Assembly: GCF_963678635.1 (NCBI RefSeq)
Contig: NC_087063.1
Location: forward strand, 55,891,504 to 55,955,503
Length of the DNA: 64,000 nt
Direction: 5' to 3'
Origin: Symsagittifera roscoffensis
Lineage: Eukaryota; Xenacoelomorpha; Acoela; Convolutidae
Part shown: one piece after another, positions 57,401 through 64,000 of the stretch
Layout of the letters: every line of letters begins with the position of its first letter
Position numbering within the stretch: the first letter of the stretch is position 1
Program-made: the position numbers and the translations under genes
The notes under the pieces: generated by a model
Database searches by the model: none
The model's input: only the letters and a program-made list of their open reading frames with translations
Told to the model about the DNA's origin: nothing

Positions 57401-57741
57401 CTTTGCCTCTAAACACAGACTTTCAGAGTGTGGAGAACTTGAAAAAGTTTGATGTAACTAAATGTTCATTGCATGCGAACCAAGAATGTATAATGAAGAG
57501 AGTGAATGAATTGAAATCTTCTAGGAAATTGTTTTCAATGAAGACGGAAACAGATGATGGGCTGTCTAGTTGTTCCAACTTTCCTGAGAGGCCGACAGAA
57601 ACAGAGTTAGCAGCGAATAAACCAGTCCTACCTGAGATACAACATTTGAAGGGTAAAATATCAGACAAGGAACTAGATTCGCTCAGAGCGGTGCTAAGTC
57701 GGAACGCAGACGTTTTTTTTGGAAACATCAGGCCGACATAG
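54421..57741 (+). CDS. Gag C-terminal part plus protease (open frame, >1073 codons)
   Basis: This is the longest intact frame of element 2. It opens after TAA at 54418 and is conventionally counted from 54520. Counting from there, a coiled segment comes first (QEREARMTKEIERL), then an S/P-rich linker. A capsid-like region lies at about residues 190-370 (helix-rich, with a MVKFEKRRQRDDESIDKFL-type stretch). Two CCHC knuckles start at C399 and C451. A retropepsin site follows (LLDTGAVVSV, D761) with the flap and a LGRDF motif further on. The product would assemble the particle, bind RNA and cleave the polyprotein. TAG at 57739 stops it just before the reverse transcriptase, where related elements read on. 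Confidence 0.85.
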   Translation, partial: DNRSGCERAHQGRENLRDELTHATSQSRVDQAQLIRNTDQCLAESLAQANKESQEREARMTKEIERLLNDHDSTYAHAMTSLEKRLDAKSDLMMRKLDAILNGSNWQERSNQRERSRHANNGDGTGSNARAQQSSRTNYEPRNKERPRAAPSRPCWTNPVPPEADATPETRLPTVPQVGSVPDLTTVSQDTTMYASMFEPLNRSLETFITKLSKSTERGERSRRTLKKPKSYKDESDGCIDTCIEVMKLHFEKESLSKKQECSALTSNLEGTALSCVMAKRVNERDSARKIFDFLLKRFGSGVQGHQAMVKFEKRRQRDDESIDKFLDDLELLRRRSNPDERVSERNLAIASKFMDGVRSEELKTMLATHFTLSLDQVPTPDDLRMKSREYLLIKPRAQNRYSNYGNYSGTNTGANSIWYKPRDDMDKRRSCANCGSMDHHVSACSAYKQNMKAIGYFLEDADATDEDHEEYVRGLIMKYGPKCFFCNLEGHFKSDCTQFWDAVADAKHPRHEEALSGVKASRARLMNEAESRRKETIPSTFTTKKVKTLPDEVLASNLEADSSSPLKVDYGLAARTALQNVKQDLATKEVEQWVRSELESTDLRESFNILGKTTKVEDKEEPRNQGLKLNVISGRTFGMTKERTKIMSIISVAGHQVVKNLSEPSEITLVHLNIYADYLKEKDPKLDSRAVRALLITGGPRLMKVVGHYIDVHGPHPILMNVDGINIYTKAHITDANDQIGRIYIGQEELKVRRIGHNAMLEQDAVHIGCETDLAAHVLDVQGRQLSVKGLLDTGAVVSVMPVKTWTDMGFERSDLIPTNIRLAAANQGAIYVTGRTPIISLQLGGRHLWMSFLVVENLDESDQFILGRDFVRNFDVTIDLNDGLIRIKDPERKYEKRPFNKILINQAKVPIFLDRKVRLKPNQAVVATFRMRNLNELSNDRQLCLVPNPNSKSSAILGRSFSLTQSGLCVSVLLNTEATTVTIQREKKLGYALPLNTDFQSVENLKKFDVTKCSLHANQECIMKRVNELKSSRKLFSMKTETDDGLSSCSNFPERPTETELAANKPVLPEIQHLKGKISDKELDSLRAVLSRNADVFFGNIRPT

Positions 57742-58931
57742 GTTGCATATTTTGTAGAACACGAGATTGAGATAGAAGAGGGCTCGGTACCTCATAGGGA
57801 AGAATGACCCCTCACAAGTCAGAAGCGTGTAGGAAGGAAATCGAGATGTTAATGGAGTACGACATGATCGAGCCGTCGAAGTCCCCGTGGGCTTGTGGCG
57901 TGGTCTTGGCGAAAAAGAAAGGGGGACAACTCAGATTTTGTTGTGATTTCCGTTATCTGAACGCAGTGACTATAAAGGACGCATGCCCGATTCCCCGCAT
58001 CGATGCTATCCAAGCTGGGAGACGCGAAGTTCTTCACGACGTTGGATTTGGGCTCTGCGTTCTGGCAAGTGCCACTCAGAAAGCAAGATCGAGAGAAAAC
58101 AGGCTTCGCGTGCGAGCTGGGATTGTTCCAGTGGAAGAGGATGCCGTTCGGATTGTGCAACGCGACGGCCACATTCCAGCGACTGATGGCCCAAGCACTC
58201 ACGAGCGTCGCTAAGAAATGCGGGAATCTCATCATGTGTTATGTTGATGATGTCGTGACTGCAAAACCAACCTTAGAAGACCACATAGAGAGGTTGGAGG
58301 AGGTGTTTTCTCGCATGAAGCAGGCCGGTCTTAAATGTAAACCCTCTAAGTGTGAAATCCTCAGAGATTCCATAAAGTATCTGCGCCGCCTGGTGGACAA
58401 ACATGGAGTGAGACCAGATCCTGAAGCGATTGAAGCGGTGCTGACCTGGAAGGCACCTAAGACAGATACACAGCTGATGAGTTTTTTGGGATTCGCTAAT
58501 TTTTATTGAGAGTTCATCAAGGGGTATGCTGACAAATTATACCCCATGCAGCGGTTGATGAGAAACAAGGGCAAAAAGTTCACTTGGACTGATGAGGCAC
58601 AAGTTTTATTTGAAAACATCAAACGTGAACTTTGTGAGGCACCGGTCCTCGGCCAACAGAGAAGGGGATGTTCGTGCTGGACACGGATGCATCAGTGGTT
58701 GCGATTTCGGGCATACTTCACCAGGAGCAGGAGTGGAATGGGAGAACGGTTCTTCGTCCGATAGCCTACGGGAGTAAAGTCCTGAGTGATACTGAAATGA
58801 AGTACGGCGCACCAAAAGCGGAGATGTTTGCGGTGATCACTTTCGTGGAAAAATACAGGGCCTACTTGGGGAGTGCTCCCTTCAAGTTACGTGTGGATAA
58901 TCGTGCCCTTGCCTGACTGAAAACCTATTCG
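57742..58931 (+). pseudogene. Reverse transcriptase and start of RNase H, broken
   Basis: Open pieces in changing frames carry RT fingers and palm: SPWACGVVLAKKK, then after a shift near 58010 LDLGSAFWQVPL and PFGLCNATATFQ, and the catalytic YVDD at 58240-58251. A connection domain and RNase H start (LDTDASVVAISGILHQ) follow. Breaks seen: TAG 57739, frameshift near 57803, frameshift near 58010, TGA 58507, frameshift near 58665, TGA 58915. The catalytic residues themselves are preserved, so the breaks are recent relative to general decay. Confidence 0.85.
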
Positions 58932-60683
58932 ATGGACCAAAAATATATTGGTCGTTGGATCGTGCTCCTGGATGGATACCACATGATCATAGAGCACCGT
59001 ACCCGTGACAAGCACCAGAACGCAGATAGCGTCAGTAAAAAGACAGAATTTTATGAGCTTCTCGAGGCGAAACAGGCTAACCAACCAGAAATCAAAGACG
59101 GGTTTTCATTTCTTTACAAGGAAACATACGACAAACTACCACTTACTAGGTGGTTAGACAAGTCAGGGCATCCTATACCCGGACACCCTGACCTTCCAGT
59201 GGAAACGGCCGCGGAGATAAAGCTTTTAGCCAGAGGCGAGCCTGTTACGTTGGATCTGCTAGTCCGATCCAATTTGGTACAGCAAGAACTTACCAGGCTG
59301 GGTATAAACAGCATGGCTCTATTGAAAAGGACGGTGAACGTGGCGCGGGACGTCATGGGAAAGCTCCGCGACTTGTTGGACAGGGAAGTGGATAGGCATG
59401 ATCGTGAGTGGATGGAGACCATGCAGCGGTTGACTGTCACCGAGAGAACAGAGAAGAGGCCAGTGTCCATTCGCAGCCGAGGCGTTGAACGGGATTGCAG
59501 GTCGATAGTCAACCAGCTGGTGAGCTCGATGCCGAAGGAGGTCTTGTTGAGAACTTCGTTCACTGAATATGGAACACTGAATCAAACCCAAGCCACTGAG
59601 GAAGTCAGGATCAAGTCGAAATCTAGCTTCGCGAGGAGAGTGCATTTCACGGATGCAAAAGAAGAATACGAGCCTAGCCCAGATTGGTCGTCCGGGGACG
59701 AGACGATGTCCGGGGAGTCTGATACCTTCGAGCCAGTCAAGGACGACTTGTCTGAGGAGTCAGACACCTTTGAGCCCGTGCAGGACGACTTGTCCGGGGA
59801 GAGGTTGACGAGACCACCTAGGGACAGAATTTTGTCCGGGGAGTCGGGTTCAAAGCGACCAATGGACAGAGTTTTGTCCGGGGAGTCGAGAAACATCTCA
59901 GACAACTTGGAATATGAAGTTGGGGAATCAGTCAACTCAAGTGTTGACTCGAGGCCCCAGTCCTGGGACAACACATCTGAAACAACTTCCAATTCCGATA
60001 TGTCAGAGATCGCAATCCACTCCTCATTGGTAGACTGGAAGTAGCGCGGGCTGGAAAGAGAAACGCATCAGGATCCAGACAGGGACAGATACACCTCAGA
60101 TGAAGAGGGCACTGTAGTAGATAATGCCGCAGACGAGCTCGAGCTGATAGCAGTCTCGAAACGCCCAACCAGATTGCTGCCACATGGTACGGTCGTCCGT
60201 ACCAATCTGGAACCATCTGTGCAGGAAGCGACGCCTTTGAAAAAGATATGGTGTGTCAAGTTGATGGACGATGCTCATGCTCCGGAGATAATGAGTGGAC
60301 AAATGAACGTGGTAAAGACGTATTTGAAAGCGAGGTACAGGCTCTCGGATCTCCTAAGGGCTCAACGAAATGATAGAATGACGAGCAGTCTGAAGAGATG
60401 GATCGAGAATGGAGCACCTGACAAGGGAGACTTGGAAGAAGACAGCTACAAGATCTTGAATCCATTCTACCTGAAGCGAAACGACTTGTTGTACCTGAAT
60501 AAGGTCGGGATCGTAGCCTGTAGACGAAAAAAGGAGGACAAGGTCCTTTATAAATACAATTCAATAGTGTTACCACAGTTGTACCAGACCGAATTGCTCT
60601 TTCGCTCACATGATCAGATGGGCCATCAAGGCGTGGACAAAGTGTATAACAGGATACAGAAACGATTCGAATGCCGGGATTGA
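58932..60683 (+). pseudogene. RNase H end, long spacer and start of integrase finger
   Basis: The frame from 58932 gives the end of RNase H (HRTRDKHQNADSVSKK). A long spacer follows with a repeated acidic motif (LSGES or close variants about six times, 59700-59895). TAG at 60042 interrupts it. The frame continues beyond and carries the first half of the integrase zinc finger (HDQMGHQGVDKVY) before shifting near 60675. The spacer has no recognised fold. Element 1 has a comparable spacer, so the position seems conserved although the sequence is not. Confidence 0.75.
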
Positions 60684-61978
60684 AGAAGGCTTGTGAGAAG
60701 TGGATCGCCGCATGCCTGTCATGTCAGCAGGCGAAGGATCCTAGGAAACTAAGGTTCCCCCTACATTCAATAGAGTCGTCAGGTTTCAACGATGTGGTGC
60801 AAATTGATCATCATAAGATCTGCATGACAGCAACGGGCTATAATCAGGTGCTGGTAATGATCGACCATTTTACGAAGTATGCGGAGGCAGCACCCTGCAT
60901 GACAGCATCGGCGGAAGAAACATGCGATCATTTGATAAATGTGTGGATAGCGAGGCATGGCTGCCCCATCACGTTCCAATCGGACAATGGCAAAGCATTC
61001 GTGGGTGATCTCACGAAGGAGTTAATGAAAAGGTCGCAGGTAGCGCAGGCCCACTCGACCACTTATCACCCGCAAACGAATAGCCTAGTCGAGAGGCAAA
61101 ATCGCACACTGGTATCCATGCTGAGAGTCTATTGCTCGCGTTACATGGATGACTGGGACAAGCACTTGCCGCAAGTGATGGGTGCTTACAACAGCACGGA
61201 GCATTCCACCACGGGATTAAGTCCGCACATGATGCTAACGGGTCACGAAAAAGCGCTCCCGTTGACGTTTTTCTACCCTGAATATGAGGGGAAGAGGACA
61301 GCACCGCAAATGTACGTGCGGGATGTTATTAGAAGACAGCAGGACCTCAATGACTTATGCAGGAGGAACACGCAACAGGTGCAAATTAGCAAAAGGAGGT
61401 TTGATAAAAGGACAGCCGATGCGAAAGCCTACTCAGTTGGCGACTACGTCTGGGTGTTCCAGGAAGTGGTTCCACCAAAAGGAACCAAGAAATTATTAAA
61501 GAAATGGCGTGGTCCATTTCAGATAACAGAGGTGCACCAAGGAGGTCGTTTTTATCGATTGAGCACTGAAAGAGCAGCTCATTACAAAAATATCAAACCA
61601 CACAATGCCTCGTCAGAGGACTGGTGCATCCCAGCGGACATGCAAGAGGGAGACTATTTGATAGTGGATCCTACTTGTGAAGTGAATGAAAGGGGTACTC
61701 GCGACAAAAACGACGGGAATGAGGTGGTGGACGATTGCGACCTACCATTGGATCTGGAGTTGACCGAGCGAGTAGAGGTGGACGATGAAACTCTACCTTA
61801 TGCCGAGCAAGACTGCGACTGCCCGGAACAAATCGAAATTGACAAAGGAATACAGCCTGACTTTCCACTCACCATGGAAAGACGCCAGAGCAAGAGAGGA
61901 AAAAACAAGAAGAAATACAATCCGTACGGCGAGGATTTCGTTGTAGACAGGATAGTTGTAAGTGTTATTAGGAATTAA
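60671..61978 (+). CDS. Integrase, catalytic and C-terminal part (open frame, 435 aa)
   Basis: The frame starts with the CxxC half of the zinc finger (CLSCQQAKD). It has the DDE triad at D46 (VQIDHH), D105 (QSDNGK) and E141 (SLVERQN), with 35 residues between the last two. A C-terminal SH3-like segment (VGDYVWVF, KWRGPFQI, FYRLS) and a charged tail ending YNPYGEDFVVD follow. On an intact element this enzyme would insert the DNA copy into chromosomes. The part seen is unbroken, but the frameshift just upstream separates it from the histidine half of the finger. The stop at 61976 is probably the natural end of Pol. Confidence 0.85.
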   Translation: MPGLKKACEKWIAACLSCQQAKDPRKLRFPLHSIESSGFNDVVQIDHHKICMTATGYNQVLVMIDHFTKYAEAAPCMTASAEETCDHLINVWIARHGCPITFQSDNGKAFVGDLTKELMKRSQVAQAHSTTYHPQTNSLVERQNRTLVSMLRVYCSRYMDDWDKHLPQVMGAYNSTEHSTTGLSPHMMLTGHEKALPLTFFYPEYEGKRTAPQMYVRDVIRRQQDLNDLCRRNTQQVQISKRRFDKRTADAKAYSVGDYVWVFQEVVPPKGTKKLLKKWRGPFQITEVHQGGRFYRLSTERAAHYKNIKPHNASSEDWCIPADMQEGDYLIVDPTCEVNERGTRDKNDGNEVVDDCDLPLDLELTERVEVDDETLPYAEQDCDCPEQIEIDKGIQPDFPLTMERRQSKRGKNKKKYNPYGEDFVVDRIVVSVIRN

Positions 61979-62235
61979 GTAGGAATTATTTGTGTTTCCT
62001 GGTTACCAAGGCCACTGATAGGCAACACGTAGATCCAAAGAGCTTGGTATTGGCCTTGACTCGACATAGGGATTTTTTGGTTGAGAGAGGAGTGACCTCT
62101 CTCTCGTTACCAGTATATGATCCTAATAGGGGAAAGCTACCTCCGAGAGAGTTGTACGCACTTGTACATGTGATATTTTCAGAAACTGACATAGAGGTTT
62201 ACTTACATAAAAAATACTATCTGAGCATATGCTAG
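61969..62235 (+). CDS. Unknown ORF directly after pol
   Basis: Between TAG 61966 and TAG 62233 the frame is open for 88 codons, overlapping the pol end. It has no ATG; the first possible start is TTG at 61990. The peptide looks protein-like (ALTRHRDFLVERGV, LPVYDPNRGKLPPRELYALVHVIF). It could be reached by splicing or by a frameshift from pol, or be the lost end of a longer gene. No family is recognised. Confidence 0.4.
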
Positions 62236-62702
62236 GAATTGCGTTTGGCGATAAGTGGTTTTTATCAAGTTACTTGATAAGAATTGGTGTCAAGTTTTAG
62301 ATTAGGTTAGGTTTTAGGTACAATATTAGGGATTTTGTTTCTATGTGATAATATAGATGTTGATGTGTTTATGTGTTATGTTATTGTTATGATATGTTTT
62401 ATGTTTCGTGTCATAAAAGACCTAGAGTACTCCAGGTCATCAAGGTGACAGCGCTCCTTTGTGCTACCCTGACAAAGATACAGGTGGACGATCCACCTTG
62501 GTGCTAAATTTTTAAATCAGAATTGAGAAGAGAATTTCAATGCAGAGTATTAAAGAGTTGAATTATGTTTAATCCAAAAATGATGATTTCAAGTCGCGAC
62601 TTGTTTTTTAGATCTTGATTGATCAGAAATTGTTTATTGAATCCATTGAATCAAACGAGACATGAAGAAACTACACGACAGTAAGAATCAACACGATAAG
62701 AA
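62236..62702. other. Non-coding spacer between pol and the last ORF
   Basis: It is AT-rich, with two short inverted repeats: GACCTAGAGTACTCCAGGTC (62429-62448) and AGGTGGACGATCCACCT (62480-62496). They could be structured RNA or splice-control sites for a spliced downstream message; this is inference. Confidence 0.4.
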
Positions 62703-64000
62703 ATGGTTGACACGAACGAACTAATAGAATTCCTCTCAGCGAGTGTAGGAGCGACTCTAGACGAGATCTATCAGCGGCTGATCGATTGTGATTTTACACG
62801 AGAAGACCCGGGGCTGGCGATGTTTGTGGTCACGCTCCTCAATGCATTAGGACGAGAGGTTCGAGGGAATCGCCCTACAGAAGTCGTGTTGATGTTGGCC
62901 TTCGGTGAGTCCGGGACCGCCGAGAGAGGTCGAAACCGACTGATGAAATGGCGGCGTGGAGAAATGTCTGGCCACGACCTGGCTCGTGAGCCAGGACTAG
63001 GTGAACAGAGGGACCACCGGCTAGGTGAGATGCCCTTACCCGTCCAACCTGCGCAGCCACTCATCGGAGCGAAGAGACAACGTGATGGGCCAGACATTCG
63101 GTCGACTCTCCAACAGCTGCTCCTCCTCCGAAGAGGGTGAGGGTGAGTGAAACAGAGATCCAGACGTCGGAGACGATTGAGACGCTGGAGAAGAAGGAGA
63201 GAGATCAGAGCGAGCTGTGTGCCAAACTCCAGGAGTATAGGGCGATAGCTAGAGAAAGACACGAATGGAAGAAGAAATATGAAGATCTGCAGGTGGCCTA
63301 CAAGGAGGATGAAATAAAGCACCTGAAGAAGCTGTATATGGCAAAGGTGAGCCAAGTGTCACAGGAAGTTCTGGCGACAATGAAATCCTCGGAGGGATCC
63401 AGCGACACACGCCCCAGGACAAGAGTACAGGAGCTGTGTGCATCGAGAGGGCCCGAGGCTTTGGATTTACGTGCATCGAGAGGGTCCGAGGCTCCTCAGC
63501 AGACACAACCGTCTGCTTCCAGTCAAAGAAACACAATACCGGACCCTTCTGACACCTACCTCGCTCCTCAGTTCCAAGAACCGTTCAACCAAGTGGCCAG
63601 AGCAACAATGGATGAGATCAACCGAACCACTGGGCGGACATTGGGTAGGATCGTTCCTTCCCAACGTCGTGATCATTCATCCAATAGCTCGAAGCGAGCA
63701 CCCCGCACGGTAGTGTCAGAACCTTTCAAAAATCCCGCGTGGTAGACATTAGGAAGAATCTGATGACACGTCACCAGTTCACGCAAGTAGCTGCGGAGCA
63801 TCCTCGAGCCTGCCTGAATGACATGAGCTGGAACCCCGCTACGAGCGACCAGGTAATTCCCCCAGGGAGTCGCCACTTGATCATAGGAGACAGTTTGGTG
63901 AGGGATCTGAATGAGATCTTCGTCTATGGTCAGACTACCACTCTGTCCTTTGGAGGAGCATCAGTGGCTCAGGTCATCAAGATGATGGAATTCCAGAGGG
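62703..64000 (+). pseudogene. Post-pol ORF: coiled coil followed by GDSL/SGNH-hydrolase-like domain (broken, cut by window end)
   Basis: An ATG at 62703 opens 145 codons (SASVGATLDEIYQRLIDCDF, a helical start). A frameshift near 63100 leads into a second frame, open from before 63137 to TAG 63743. That frame has a strong coiled coil (SETIETLEKKERDQ, RERHEWKKKYEDLQVAYKED) and an S/T/P-rich linker with the repeat ASRG(P/S)EA. A second shift near 63735 opens a frame that runs to the edge. It carries HLIIGDSLVRDLNEIF at about 63872-63920, the block I GDS(L) signature of SGNH esterases, then a Gly-rich SFGGASVAQ. The catalytic Asp-His end lies outside the window. The position matches env in retroviruses, but no signal peptide or membrane segment is seen. 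Whether it belongs to the retroelement or is a separate gene is inferred from the missing right LTR. Confidence 0.6.

Larger units (their letters stand above)
53494..64000 (+). mobile_element. Cer1-like Ty3/gypsy retroelement, broken, running off the window
   Basis: Gag, protease, RT, RNase H and integrase pieces follow each other on the plus strand, then a further coding region. The sequence style strongly recalls Cer1 of C. elegans, recognised by eye. At least eight stops or frameshifts disable it. No right LTR is found before 64000, although coding-like sequence continues to the edge, so the element exceeds 10.5 kb. Its left boundary is uncertain, somewhere between about 49.3 and 53.4 kb. 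Confidence 0.85.

Noticed and set aside
61979-64000. Right LTR of element 2
   Set aside because: The 3' region was compared by eye with 49.3-53.5 kb and no repeated block of LTR size was found. Shared words such as GACAGCG/GTGCT are too short.

Overview
The window looks like AT-rich nematode DNA, most likely from a Caenorhabditis-type genome. The supported host exons have short GTAAGT-like donors and U-rich TTTCAG/TTTAG acceptors. The transposon load is also typical of that group: Cer-like Ty3/gypsy elements, TA-flanked MITEs and a degraded Maverick/Polinton polymerase. No tRNA, rRNA or CRISPR array was recognised. Host genes occupy little of the window; most of it is mobile or duplicated DNA. 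|| Layout: (1) 1-2148, repeat-rich, with a 383-bp near-perfect palindrome (863-1245). (2) 2149-9296, a complete, apparently very young LTR retrotransposon: 294-bp LTRs with no differences found by eye, a GGTTG target duplication, tRNA primer site, polypurine tract and one unbroken 2145-codon gag-pol frame. (3) 9311-33139, minus-strand exons of an unidentified coiled-coil protein. Four exons with matching splice phases are visible (33139-32718, 32472-32136, 10509-10051, 9406-9311). If they are one gene, it has a 21.6-kb intron, and the retrotransposon sits 14 bp inside the next intron. (4) Inside that large interval: a broken Maverick-type DNA polymerase B (15757-11595, minus), a CRE/CCAAT-rich promoter-like region, small ORFs, a ~452-bp tandem array (17.1-19.9 kb), a divergent ORF pair with three CArG-like sites exactly 18 bp apart (20.8 kb), a 3-kb direct duplication (24.0-30.2 kb) and an ATAATCGATTAT-rich inverted-repeat element (30.2-31.0 kb). 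(5) 33.2-41.9 kb, copies of one dispersed repeat family, one carrying a nested TA-flanked MITE, plus isolated minus-strand exons. (6) 41888-49155, a 3.63-kb segment in two near-identical tandem copies, each holding a MITE and remains of a minus-strand LTR-element pol gene. (7) 50.4-64.0 kb, a leader-like region with at least 15 copies of CCCTCCG and two diverged repeats sharing a stem-loop, followed by a large Cer1-like Ty3/gypsy element broken by several stops and frameshifts. It has gag, protease, RT, RNase H and integrase, then a further coding region after pol that contains a coiled coil and the start of a GDSL/SGNH-hydrolase-like domain. The window ends inside it. || The retroelement genes make self-contained replication machines: particle protein, protease, reverse transcriptase/RNase H and integrase. 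Element 1 looks potentially intact; element 2 does not. The Maverick polymerase is dead. The candidates most worth following are the post-pol esterase-like ORF, the gag start codon fused to the LTR/primer-site boundary, the covarying leader stem-loop, and the phased CArG divergent promoter. All identifications come from reading motifs by eye; none was checked against a database.
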